A stretch of 9,312 nt of DNA, from the NCBI GenBank assembly GCA_900313405.1, contig OMQY01000155.1, positions 1-9,312 of the forward strand. Direction: 5' to 3'. Within the stretch, counting starts at the first letter, position 1. Each line of letters begins with the position of its first letter. This document shows, piece by piece, positions 1 to 6,318 of this stretch. The translations under genes were made by a program, and so were the position numbers. The notes beneath the pieces are model-generated. The model saw only the letters and a list, made by a program, of their open reading frames with translations, was not told the origin of the DNA and made no database searches. The stretch comes from an uncultured Eubacteriales bacterium. GTDB taxonomy: Bacteria > Bacillota_A > Clostridia > Saccharofermentanales > Saccharofermentanaceae.

Positions 1-1589
1 AAGACAATCAGATATACATCATCGAGGTCAACCCGAGAGCGTCGAGGACCGTGCCTTACATGAGCAAAGTCACCGGCGTTCCGATGGTCGACGTAGCGAT
101 AGCAGTCAGTCTCGGTCAGCGCCTCGCGGATATGGACTGGGGCACGGGCTTTTACAGACAGTCGCCCTACACGGCGGTCAAGGTGCCGGTATTCTCGTTC
201 GAGAAGCTGACGGATGTCGATACTCAGCTCGGCCCGGAGATGAAGTCCACCGGTGAAGTCCTCGGCATCGGCCGTAACCTCTCCGAAGCCCTTTTCAAAG
301 GCCTCGTAGCAGCAGGTTACAAGATGTACAGACACGGCGGCGTCTTCATCTCCGTAAGGGATTCCGACAAGGCCGAGATGGTCGAGACCGCCAAGAAATT
401 CGATTCCATGGGCTTCTCGCTCTATGCGACCGAGGGGACGGCAAAATGCCTCCGCGACTCCGGAATGGAGGTCACCGTGGTCCACAAGATCCACGAGTCT
501 GACACGAACAATACCATGACGCTCCTCGACAGCGGCAAGGTCAACTACATAATATCGACTTCCGCCAAGGGCCGTCTGCCCGCACGCGATTCCGTCAAGC
601 TCCGCCGCCGCGCAGTCATGCTCGGCATACCCTGCCTGACCGCGATCGACACTGCAGCCGCTCTCGCAGACTCTCTGATGAGCCGCTTCAGCGAGATCAA
701 CACCGAGCTGGTCGACATCAACCATATGAGAGACAAGAGGAGGACCGTCCGCTTCACCAAGATGCAGGGCATCGGCAACGATTACATCTATATCGATTGC
801 CTCGAAAATATGATCTCCTCACCCGAGTCCCTCTCCGTTTACATGTCAGACCGACATTTCGGCGTAGGCGGTGACGGCATCGTCCTGATCGCCCCCTCCA
901 AAGTCGCCGACGCCCGCATGATAATGTTCAACCTCGACGGCTCCGAAGGCATGATGTGTGGCAACGCCATCAGGTGCGTGGGCAAATACATGTACGATGT
1001 CGCAGGCCACAAGAAAAAGCACATGACCATCGAGACCCGGAGCGGCATCAAGAAGCTCCGTCTCATGACTTCCGGCGACGTCGTAGTCCGCGTCGAAGTC
1101 GACATGGGCAAAGCGATCCTGAACGGCCCCGACATTCCGACACTGTTGCCGACTGACGCTGACGGCCGCGTCATAGCTCAGCCGCTCACGATCGGCGGTC
1201 AGGAATACAAGGTCACCTGTGTCTCTATGGGCAACCCCCACGCCGTCGTCTACACGGACATGGTAGATACTCTCCCGCTGGAGCAGATCGGCCCGCAGTT
1301 TGAGACTCATGGTGTCTTCCCGGAGCGAGTCAACACAGAGTTCATCAAGGTCATCGATGACCACACTCTCAAGATGCGTGTCTGGGAGCGCGGCTCGGGC
1401 GAGACCATGGCATGCGGCACCGGCGCCTGCGCGGCTGTCGTCGCCTCCTGCCTCAACGACTACTGCCCCAAGAACGAGGACATCAGGGTCATCCTCCGCG
1501 GAGGCGATCTTGTGATCCGCTACACCGACGAAGCCGTCTTCATGACCGGCAATTGCGAGAAAGTCTTTACCGGAGAAATGGAAATTTAA
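1..1589 (+). CDS. carB-dapF: CarB (3' part) fused in frame to complete DapF
   Basis: The reading frame is open from the window edge (first full codon at base 3), so the gene is 5'-truncated. Residues 1-241 (numbered from base 3) are the end of the carbamoyl-phosphate synthase large chain. They show the end of the second ATP-grasp domain (EVNPRASRTVP, then GPEMKSTGEVLGIG) and the MGS-like allosteric domain at about 112-228 (ATEGTA phosphate-binding motif). The enzyme makes carbamoyl phosphate for pyrimidines and arginine. Residues 242-528 are a full diaminopimelate epimerase, which converts LL-DAP to meso-DAP for peptidoglycan and lysine. It has KMQGIGNDY near its start and both catalytic cysteines, C319 in MCGNAIRC and C471 in ACGTGAC. 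No stop separates the halves. The ATG at 726 has no convincing ribosome binding site, so one polypeptide of CarB plus about 287 residues is most likely. Both domain identities are certain; the fusion is seen directly but could reflect a lost stop or a sequencing error. Confidence 0.95.
   Translation, partial: DNQIYIIEVNPRASRTVPYMSKVTGVPMVDVAIAVSLGQRLADMDWGTGFYRQSPYTAVKVPVFSFEKLTDVDTQLGPEMKSTGEVLGIGRNLSEALFKGLVAAGYKMYRHGGVFISVRDSDKAEMVETAKKFDSMGFSLYATEGTAKCLRDSGMEVTVVHKIHESDTNNTMTLLDSGKVNYIISTSAKGRLPARDSVKLRRRAVMLGIPCLTAIDTAAALADSLMSRFSEINTELVDINHMRDKRRTVRFTKMQGIGNDYIYIDCLENMISSPESLSVYMSDRHFGVGGDGIVLIAPSKVADARMIMFNLDGSEGMMCGNAIRCVGKYMYDVAGHKKKHMTIETRSGIKKLRLMTSGDVVVRVEVDMGKAILNGPDIPTLLPTDADGRVIAQPLTIGGQEYKVTCVSMGNPHAVVYTDMVDTLPLEQIGPQFETHGVFPERVNTEFIKVIDDHTLKMRVWERGSGETMACGTGACAAVVASCLNDYCPKNEDIRVILRGGDLVIRYTDEAVFMTGNCEKVFTGEMEI
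726..1589 (+). other. dapF: Diaminopimelate epimerase domain of the CarB-DapF fusion
   Basis: This is the DapF part of the fused frame, listed so it is not lost under CarB. The most natural stand-alone start would be the ATG at 726, giving 287 residues, close to the usual DapF length of about 270-290. The domain is intact from RFTKMQGIGNDY to the C-terminal GNCEKVFTGEMEI. The 20 bases before 726 contain only a weak GAG, unlike the AAGGAG or GGAGG sites before the other genes here, so independent initiation is doubtful. The CarB part reaches its usual end (ALADSL, then about 20 residues) directly before this domain, leaving almost no linker. Confidence 0.85.
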
Positions 1590-1623
1590 CACATAACACC
1601 CCGTCCATTCTCCGCTAAGAAAA

Positions 1624-1655
1624 AAGAGGTTGTCCCGGCTTTGGGGCAACCTCTT
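1624..1655. terminator. Bidirectional intrinsic terminator, strongest on the minus strand
   Basis: AAGAGGTTGTCCC (1624-1636) pairs with GGGGCAACCTCTT (1643-1655) over 13 bp including one G-U pair, with a 6-base loop. It starts 34 bases after the carB-dapF stop. On the plus strand the tail is moderately T-rich (GATTTGCTTATT). On the minus strand the stem is followed by an unbroken T run made by the A tract at 1620-1625. It can therefore end carB-dapF transcripts and also stop readthrough from amt. Confidence 0.75.
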
Positions 1656-1735
1656 GATTTGCTTATTGAGCTGTGCGCCGGTAAGCGCGCCGGTATGCGT
1701 GCAGAGCCACCCGCGGCGGTGCCTCCGGCAGCCTT

Positions 1736-1761
1736 GATCCCTCCGCCGGGATCTTTGTTTT
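1736..1761 (+). terminator. Possible second terminator of carB-dapF
   Basis: GATCCC (1736-1741) pairs with GGGATC (1748-1753) around a 6-base loop and is followed by TTTGTTTT (1754-1761). The stem is short, but the T-rich tail is better on the plus strand than that of the hairpin at 1624, so it could act as a backup terminator. Confidence 0.4.
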
Positions 1762-1800
1762 GTGGTCAAGCGGGCTTTACCCATCCCGGGATCGTGCTTC

Positions 1801-1849
1801 GACAACTATATCGACAACTTTTTGGGGGATAGTTGTCGCTCCGGTTGTC
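1801..1849. repeat. GACAAC/GTTGTC inverted-repeat module, copy 1
   Basis: Two GACAAC hexamers (1801 and 1813, 12 bp apart) are followed by two GTTGTC hexamers (1832 and 1844, also 12 bp apart), with 13 bp between the arms. GACAACTAT at 1801-1809 is the exact reverse complement of ATAGTTGTC at 1829-1837. CGACAACT at 1812-1819 is the reverse complement of AGTTGTCG at 1831-1838. A 40-bp core (1798-1837) recurs 72 bp downstream with one mismatch (G at 1827 versus A at 1899). Function unknown. Confidence 0.85.
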
Positions 1850-1872
1850 AAAACCTGTTTTTTGGCCTGTTC

Positions 1873-1921
1873 GACAACTATATCGACAACTTTTTGGGAG
1901 ATAGTTGTCACAATAGTTGTC
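1873..1921. repeat. GACAAC/GTTGTC inverted-repeat module, copy 2
   Basis: The layout is the same as in copy 1: GACAAC at 1873 and 1885, GTTGTC at 1904 and 1916. The outer arms are more perfect here: TCGACAACTAT (1871-1881) is the exact reverse complement of ATAGTTGTCGA (1913-1923), 11 bp. The copy starts 72 bp after copy 1. The 32 bases between the two 40-bp cores are otherwise not repeated. Confidence 0.85.
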
Positions 1922-1986
1922 GAGGTCGCAGATGCAGTTTTGCTCGCCCCACGCCCCCGGGCATCTAACGGGTTCGCACCACACAG

Positions 1987-2024
1987 GAAGACGCCGCCCG
2001 CGGTTTCCCGGGAGCGGCGCCTTC
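1987..2024 (-). terminator. GC-rich hairpin downstream of amt, putative terminator
   Basis: GAAGACGCCGC (1987-1997) faces GCGGCGCCTTC (2014-2024). Read as minus-strand RNA, the single mismatch becomes a G-U pair and the stem can extend to about 13 bp. It lies about 32 bases after the amt stop codon. The following minus-strand sequence (CTGTGTGGTG) is not T-rich, so it may be a 3'-end stabiliser or a weak terminator, with the 1624-1655 hairpin as the firm stop. Confidence 0.45.
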
Positions 2025-2055
2025 AGCGGTATATATGGATTAGAAACGGGCTTGC

Positions 2056-3822
2056 TCAGACTGTGTCCTGCAGGGCGGCGTAGCCTGTCTCGCCTGTCCT
2101 GATCTTGACGACATCCGTAACGTTGTAGACGAAGATCTTGCCGTCGCCGATGTGGCCTGTGTAGAGGACACTCTTGGCTGTGTCGATCACCTTCTGTACG
2201 GGAACAGCGGATACGACAACGTCGACCTGGATCTTAGGAAGGAGCGATGCCTCGACAGGGACACCTCTGTAGTATTCCTGACGGCCTTTCTGAGCGCCGC
2301 AACCGAGGACGTGGGAGACTGTCATACCGGTGATGCCGATGCCCATGAGAGCCTTCTTGAGAAGATCGAGCTTGGACTCTTTGCAGATGATCTCGAGCTT
2401 GGTATATCTTCTGCCGTCAGCTGTGGGAGCATCGAAGGAAGGTACGCTCTTGACTTCGACTGCCTCGGCGATGGGTGTGTCGCCGGAGACTACGGGGACT
2501 TCTACGTCGCCGGTCTCGATAATTGCCTGAGGCCTCATGGAGAAGCCGGCGTAAGCAGCGGGCAGGCCGTGCTCTGTGGGGTCGAGACCTTCGATCTCTT
2601 CTTCTCTTGTTACACGCAGGCCGTGGACTTTCTTGATGACACTGAATGTAATGATCATCAGGACTGCTGTCCAAGCGACGATGCAGGAGATACCGAGACA
2701 CTGTACACCGAATACTTCCATACCGTCACGGAAGCTTGTGCCGTGAACGAGTGCATAGATCGGGCCGTCTACGCCGAGGGAAGATGTATTAGTAGCGAAA
2801 AGTCCCGCAAGGAGAGTACCCGAGATACCGTTGGCAAGGTGAACGCCGCAGGCACCGACCGGATCGTCGATGTGGAGCTTCAAGTCGAGCAGCTCGACTA
2901 CCCATACGACGAGCAGACCTGAGATGATACCCTCTGCGATGGCACCGATCGCATCGATGCAGTGGCAGCCGGCCGTTACGCAGACAAGACCTGCGAGGGA
3001 GGCGTTGATACACATGGATACGTCGGGCTTGCCGTTCTTGATCCAGGTGTAGAGCATACATGTTACCGTAGCGAAGGCGGGAGCAAGTGTTGTTGTAAGG
3101 AAGATAGCGGCAAGCTGCGAGCCGGATGTTGCGGCGGCACCGTTGAAGCCGTACCAGCCGAACCAGAGGATGAAGCAGCCGAGTGCTCCCAAGGGGATGT
3201 TGTGGCCCTGGATGGCGTTGACTTTTGTAACCTTGCCGTTCTCGTCCTTGATGTACTTACCGATCCTGGGGCCGACGATAATGGCGCCGACGAGGGCTGC
3301 TACGCCGCCGACCGTGTGGATACATGCAGAACCTGCGAAGTCGATGAAGCCTTTCTTGGCAAGCCAGCCTTCGGGATTCCATGTCCAGCCGGCTTCGATC
3401 GGGTAGACGATCAGAGAGAGGACTGCCGAGTAAATGCAGTAGGAACTGAACTTCGTTCTCTCTGCCATGGCACCGGAAACGATAGTGGCGGCCGTGGCAC
3501 AGAATACCAGGTTGAAGACGAAGCTTGATGCGTTGTTTTCCATGAACCCGGTGAAGTCCGTAAAGATGTCCAGGTTAGGGACGCCCACGAATCCGCATAC
3601 CATGTCTTCGCCCATCATGAGGCCGAAGCCCAGGAAGACAAAGCAGACTGTTCCGATACAGAAGTCCATCAGGTTCTTCATCAGGATGTTACCTGCGTTC
3701 TTGGCTCTGCAGAAGCCTGCTTCGAGCATCGCGAAGCCTGCCTGCATGAAGAAGACCAGCGCGGCTCCGATGAGGAACCATATGCCGAATACTTCTTGTG
3801 TTACGATCTCTGTGACATTCAT
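2056..3822 (-). CDS. amt: Ammonium channel Amt with fused C-terminal PII (GlnK) domain
   Basis: This is a 588-residue membrane protein that conducts ammonium/ammonia across the cytoplasmic membrane. Residues 1-430 are a complete Amt channel with many hydrophobic segments. The twin pore histidines are visible as H169 in DFAGSACIH and H328 in DDPVGACGVH, and the Amt C-terminal tail motif GLDPTEHG is at 412-419. A linker of about 40 residues leads to a whole PII domain at 472-588. It has the T-loop tyrosine (Y518 in EYYRG), K530 of LLPK, the nucleotide-binding TGHIGDGKIF (555-564) and IRTGE (574-578). PII proteins bind ATP, ADP and 2-oxoglutarate and plug Amt when nitrogen is plentiful; here the plug would be tethered. 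The start at 3822 is chosen because AAGGAG lies 9 bases upstream and the protein opens like other Amts. A longer frame from 3894 would translate through a hairpin. It lies downstream of glnN in the same direction. The domain calls are firm; tethered gating is inferred. Confidence 0.96.
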   Translation of the reverse strand: MNVTEIVTQEVFGIWFLIGAALVFFMQAGFAMLEAGFCRAKNAGNILMKNLMDFCIGTVCFVFLGFGLMMGEDMVCGFVGVPNLDIFTDFTGFMENNASSFVFNLVFCATAATIVSGAMAERTKFSSYCIYSAVLSLIVYPIEAGWTWNPEGWLAKKGFIDFAGSACIHTVGGVAALVGAIIVGPRIGKYIKDENGKVTKVNAIQGHNIPLGALGCFILWFGWYGFNGAAATSGSQLAAIFLTTTLAPAFATVTCMLYTWIKNGKPDVSMCINASLAGLVCVTAGCHCIDAIGAIAEGIISGLLVVWVVELLDLKLHIDDPVGACGVHLANGISGTLLAGLFATNTSSLGVDGPIYALVHGTSFRDGMEVFGVQCLGISCIVAWTAVLMIITFSVIKKVHGLRVTREEEIEGLDPTEHGLPAAYAGFSMRPQAIIETGDVEVPVVSGDTPIAEAVEVKSVPSFDAPTADGRRYTKLEIICKESKLDLLKKALMGIGITGMTVSHVLGCGAQKGRQEYYRGVPVEASLLPKIQVDVVVSAVPVQKVIDTAKSVLYTGHIGDGKIFVYNVTDVVKIRTGETGYAALQDTV

Positions 3823-3831
3823 AAGATCACA

Positions 3832-3837
3832 CTCCTT
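3832..3837 (-). promoter_or_regulatory. Ribosome binding site of amt
   Basis: AAGGAG on the minus strand, 9 bases before the ATG at 3822. It decides the start over the in-frame ATG at 3894. Confidence 0.85.
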
Positions 3838-3852
3838 TTTATAAAATAGAAA

Positions 3853-3887
3853 ACGGCAGCCTGTCTTTGTGAAGGACGGGCTGCCGT
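3853..3887 (-). terminator. Hairpin and T tract between glnN and amt
   Basis: On the minus strand ACGGCAGCC pairs with GGCTGCCGT (9 bp). After one C-A mismatch a further GTC/GAC pairs inside, closing a 9-base loop. The stem runs directly into TTTCTATTTTAT, a good intrinsic-terminator tail. It lies 23 bases after the glnN stop and 30 bases before the amt start. It can therefore be the glnN terminator, and for any transcript entering amt from upstream it works as an attenuator that must be read through. Confidence 0.75.
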
Positions 3888-3898
3888 AGACCATACCT

Positions 3899-3927
3899 GT
3901 TATATTTGATTTATCTTACCGCGAAAA
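3899..3927 (-). promoter_or_regulatory. Weak candidate promoter for amt
   Basis: TTTTCG at 3922-3927, 17 bases, then TATAAC at 3899-3904 on the minus strand. The -10 is good (5 of 6) but the -35 is poor (3 of 6). Transcription would start near 3892, so the hairpin at 3853-3887 would form almost at the 5' end. Offered as a possibility only. Confidence 0.25.
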
Positions 3928-6001
3928 GCAATTCTCCGTATGTCGGGAATGGCCAGTATTCGGCGGATGTCTCTGTCTCGAGCTTGTCGCATGCGCTGCG
4001 GAGTCTGTCCATATCGCTGCGGATCTCATCCTTGAAGAAGTCTGCGAGGGCTACGAGGTCATCGATCCCGCCGGCCTTGGCGACTGCGCTCTCGAGAGTC
4101 TTATAGGCATCGTATGCCTCCGTAAGATCCTCGGATATCTCTTTGAGGGTGTTCTCCTCGAAGGACTGAGCTACGCCCAGTACATCCTTCTTGGCGATGA
4201 TGTTCTCGGCGAGCTCTGAAGAATACGAGCTTACTGCCGGGAGGATATCCTGCTTTGCCATCTCGAGCATTGTCTTTGCCTCGATGTCGATGAGCTTGGT
4301 GTACTTTTCGAGGAAGACCTCGTGTCTGGACTGCATCTCGATCTCGGAATAGACCTTATGAGAAGTGAAGAGCTCGATGTTCTTCTGATCCAGATAGTGA
4401 GCGACCGCATCGGGTGTTGTGCGGAGGTTCGACAGACCGCGCTTGCCGGCCTCTTCGATCCATGCGTCATCGTAACCGTTGCCGTTGAAGATGATCCTCT
4501 TATGTGCCTTGATCTCATTCTGGATGAGGTCGTGCAGGGCGGAAGTGAAGTCTTCGGCGTTCTCGAGGATGTCGGCGAACTGCTTCAGCGACTCTGCTAC
4601 AGCCGTGTTAAGGACTGTATTGGGAAGTGCTACGGAAGCGGCGGAACCGAGCATCCTGAACTCGAACTTATTGCCGGTGAAAGCAAAAGGCGATGTTCTG
4701 TTACGATCCGTTGTGTCCTTGGGGAACTTAGGAAGTACATGTACGCCTATACGCAGCAGTTCCTTTTCCTTAGCTCCGTAGGGAGCGTCGTTCTCGATGG
4801 CCTCGAGGATCTCCGTGAGTTCGGAGCCGAGGAAGATGGAGATGACTGCCGGAGGAGCTTCGTTGGCGCCCAATCTGTGATCGTTGCCTGCGGAAGCTAC
4901 CGAGATCCTCATGAGGTCCTGATAATCATCGACTGCCTTTATGACGGCTGTCAGGAACAGCAGGAACTGAGCATTCTCATAAGGTGTTTCGCCGGGCTCC
5001 AAGAGGTTCATGCCCGTGTCGGTGCTCATGGACCAGTTATTGTGCTTACCGGAACCGTTTACGCCGGCGAACGGCTTCTCGTGAAGGAGGCATACGAGGC
5101 CGTGCTTCTGGGCGATCTTCTTCATTATCTCCATCGTGAGCTGGTTGTGATCGGTCGCGATGTTTGTTGTCGTGAAGATCGGTGCCAGCTCGTGCTGTGA
5201 AGGTGCAACTTCGTTGTGCTCTGTTGTTGCCATGATCCCGAGCTTCCAGAGTTCCTCGTTCAGATCCTTCATGAAGGCCTGTACACGGGGCTTGATAACT
5301 CCGAAGTAATGATCCTCCATCTGCTGGCCCTTCGGCGGGGGTGCTCCGAAGAGTGTCCTTCCGGTGTAGATCAGATCGCGTCTGGAGTTGTAGCCCTTCT
5401 CGTCGATCAGGAAGTATTCCTGCTCGGGTCCGACCGTTGTCTTGACGCTCGTGACATCCTCATTTCCGAAAAGCTTCAATACTCTTAGTGCCTGCTTGTT
5501 GAGTGCTTCCATGGAGCGCAGCAGAGGGATCTTCTTGTCGAGTGCCTCGCCGCCGTAGGAGCAGAAAGCTGTCGGGATGCAGAGGACGCCTTCCTTGATG
5601 AATGCGTAGGATGTAGGATCCCATGCCGTATATCCTCTTGCCTCGAAAGTAGCTCGAAGGCCGCCGGACGGGAAGGAGGAGGCATCAGGTTCGCCCTGCA
5701 TAAGCTCCTTACCTGAGAATCTCAATATGATATTTCCGTCATCGGCCGGGTTGATAAAGCTGTCGTGCTTCTCGGAAGTAATGCCTGTCATGGGCTGGAA
5801 CCAGTGAGTAAAGTGTGTGGCACCCTTCTCGATCGCCCACTGTTTCATCTCATTGGCAACGACAGAGGCTGCCTCGGGTGTGAGTCGCTTGCCGTTATCG
5901 ATGGCGTTCTTGACTTCCTTGAATGTCTCTTTGGGAAGACGTTCCTTCATGACACTTAAGCTGAAAACGTTCTCTCCGAAGATCTGTGAAGTGTCTTTCA
6001 T
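3911..6001 (-). CDS. glnN: Glutamine synthetase type III (GlnN)
   Basis: This 696-residue protein has the length and motifs of the GSIII family, which makes glutamine from glutamate, ammonia and ATP in the cytoplasm as large oligomers. The active-site set looks complete: GPEQEYF (191-197) with both metal-binding glutamates, [11 protein letters not shown] (261-271), [10 protein letters not shown] (315-324) with H320, and RNRTSPFAF followed by NKFEFR (433-449) carrying the catalytic arginine and E447. The N-terminal GSIII region ([33 protein letters not shown]) is present. The start at 6001 is set by AAAGGAG 9 bases upstream. An in-frame ATG at 6082 would lie inside the leader hairpin. It has its own promoter at 6132-6160 and a leader hairpin at 6072-6105, and is followed in the same direction by amt. 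It is the one glutamine synthetase here that looks catalytically competent. Confidence 0.97.
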   Translation of the reverse strand: MKDTSQIFGENVFSLSVMKERLPKETFKEVKNAIDNGKRLTPEAASVVANEMKQWAIEKGATHFTHWFQPMTGITSEKHDSFINPADDGNIILRFSGKELMQGEPDASSFPSGGLRATFEARGYTAWDPTSYAFIKEGVLCIPTAFCSYGGEALDKKIPLLRSMEALNKQALRVLKLFGNEDVTSVKTTVGPEQEYFLIDEKGYNSRRDLIYTGRTLFGAPPPKGQQMEDHYFGVIKPRVQAFMKDLNEELWKLGIMATTEHNEVAPSQHELAPIFTTTNIATDHNQLTMEIMKKIAQKHGLVCLLHEKPFAGVNGSGKHNNWSMSTDTGMNLLEPGETPYENAQFLLFLTAVIKAVDDYQDLMRISVASAGNDHRLGANEAPPAVISIFLGSELTEILEAIENDAPYGAKEKELLRIGVHVLPKFPKDTTDRNRTSPFAFTGNKFEFRMLGSAASVALPNTVLNTAVAESLKQFADILENAEDFTSALHDLIQNEIKAHKRIIFNGNGYDDAWIEEAGKRGLSNLRTTPDAVAHYLDQKNIELFTSHKVYSEIEMQSRHEVFLEKYTKLIDIEAKTMLEMAKQDILPAVSSYSSELAENIIAKKDVLGVAQSFEENTLKEISEDLTEAYDAYKTLESAVAKAGGIDDLVALADFFKDEIRSDMDRLRSACDKLETETSAEYWPFPTYGELLFAVR

Positions 6002-6010
6002 TGTCCGTTT

Positions 6011-6017
6011 CTCCTTT
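6011..6017 (-). promoter_or_regulatory. Ribosome binding site of glnN
   Basis: AAAGGAG on the minus strand, 9 bases before the ATG at 6001. It rules out the longer frame starting at 6082. Confidence 0.85.
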
Positions 6018-6071
6018 ACCGTTAATGCATAAATCAATCGATGAAGTTGCAAAATCCCGTTTATAACGAGA

Positions 6072-6105
6072 AAGGGCGCCACAGCTGTGAAACTGTGGCG
6101 CCCTT
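6072..6105 (-). terminator. Leader terminator (attenuator) of glnN
   Basis: AAGGGCGCCACAG (6072-6084) is the exact reverse complement of CTGTGGCGCCCTT (6093-6105): a 13-bp GC-rich stem with an 8-base loop. On the minus strand it is followed by TCTCGTTAT, with two more stem-end Ts before it. It lies between the predicted glnN start site (near 6125) and the glnN ATG (6001), where a terminator would block the gene unless read through. On the plus strand its tail is not T-rich. The hairpin is certain; attenuation is inferred. Confidence 0.65.
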
Positions 6106-6131
6106 GCCAAAATCAATTGTTTACGTTGATG

Positions 6132-6160
6132 ATGATACAACCGGCGATCGAGGATGTCAA
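6132..6160 (-). promoter_or_regulatory. Sigma-70-type promoter of glnN
   Basis: On the minus strand a perfect -35 TTGACA (6155-6160), a 17-base spacer and -10 TATCAT (6132-6137, 5 of 6). The start site should be near 6125, giving a leader of about 124 bases. Confidence 0.75.
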
Positions 6161-6185
6161 TAGGTGATTTTGAATTTTTTCGATA

Positions 6186-6214
6186 TTGACGTTTCATTTT
6201 TGTGATGATACATT
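6186..6214 (+). promoter_or_regulatory. Promoter of the GS-like / ANTAR / pyrG operon
   Basis: TTGACG (6186-6191), a 17-base spacer and TACATT (6209-6214, 4 of 6), with a TG one base upstream of the -10 (TGA then TACATT), as in extended -10 promoters. The start site should be near 6221, leaving a leader of about 98 bases before the ATG at 6319. Confidence 0.6.
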
Positions 6215-6227
6215 TAATAAGAACAAA

Positions 6228-6267
6228 GGCGTTCATTCGGGCAGTCATGACCGCTCGGATGGGCGCC
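6228..6267 (+). promoter_or_regulatory. Leader hairpin of the GS-like operon, possible attenuator
   Basis: Bases 6228-6242 (GGCGTTCATTCGGGC) pair along all 15 positions with 6253-6267 (GCTCGGATGGGCGCC), four of the pairs being G-U. The loop is AGTCATGACC. The wobble pairs work only in plus-strand RNA, which points to an RNA structure of this transcript rather than a DNA palindrome. The tail GTTTACTTTATG is moderately T-rich, so it may terminate. Confidence 0.6.
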
Positions 6268-6318
6268 GTTTACTTTATGAGGAACTATTTGAAGATAGGA
6301 TTTACGGAGGATCGATAG

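Larger units (their letters stand above)
1590..2055. other. Intergenic region between convergent carB-dapF and amt
   Basis: This stretch of 466 bases has no believable gene. It holds, in order: a strong hairpin at 1624-1655; a smaller hairpin with a T-rich tail at 1736-1761; a 10-bp perfect palindrome ATCCCGGGAT at 1783-1792; two copies of a GACAAC/GTTGTC inverted-repeat module (1801-1921); and a GC-rich hairpin at 1987-2024 behind amt. Several short frames are open across the repeats on both strands because the 72-bp period is a multiple of three. None has a ribosome binding site or a recognisable product. Confidence 0.8.
6002..6318. other. Divergent regulatory region between glnN and the GS-like gene
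   Basis: These 317 bases hold no gene. They contain back-to-back promoters (glnN 6132-6160 on the minus strand; GS-like gene 6186-6214 on the plus strand) separated by an AT-rich stretch with a T run at 6175-6180. On each side lies an untranslated leader of roughly 100-125 bases carrying a strong hairpin (6072-6105 toward glnN, 6228-6267 toward the GS-like gene). The decamer TGATGATACA occurs at 6130-6139 and 6203-6212 and overlaps both -10 elements. Confidence 0.8.

Noticed and set aside
51..53. GTG at 51 as the start of the first gene
   Set aside because: The frame is open upstream to the window edge and encodes the conserved CarB motif EVNPRASRTVP before and across this codon, so the gene simply begins outside the window.
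846..1805. Long minus-strand open frame opposite dapF
   Set aside because: It is antisense to a clearly functional DapF domain and runs through the terminator hairpin. Its translation is low-complexity and resembles no family I recognise, so it is a shadow frame.
1798..1923. CRISPR array
   Set aside because: There are only two units, each with strong internal inverted repeats, a single spacer-like interval, and no cas genes nearby.
1760..2083. Short open frames across the repeat modules on both strands
   Set aside because: Several frames stay open at once because the repeat period (72) is a multiple of three. None has a ribosome binding site, and the peptides only echo the DNA repeat.
2152..2922. 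Plus-strand open frame inside amt
   Set aside because: It is antisense to the PII and channel coding sequence and its product is cysteine-rich with no family motifs. It is a coding shadow, as are the similar frames opposite glnN at 4322-5200 and opposite the ANTAR gene at 7369-8067.
3823..3894. N-terminal extension of amt from 3894
   Set aside because: The extension translates the terminator-like hairpin, and the AAGGAG site at 3832-3837 serves the ATG at 3822.
6002..6082. N-terminal extension of glnN from an upstream ATG at 6082
   Set aside because: It would be translated from within the leader hairpin, whereas AAAGGAG lies 9 bases before the ATG at 6001 and the protein there begins like other GSIII enzymes.
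6002..6318. Canonical ANTAR double hexaloop target or a glutamine riboswitch in the leaders
   Set aside because: Reading both leaders by eye, I found no pair of small stem-loops with A at loop position 1 and G at position 4, and no recognisable glutamine riboswitch core. A folding and covariance search would be needed to exclude them.
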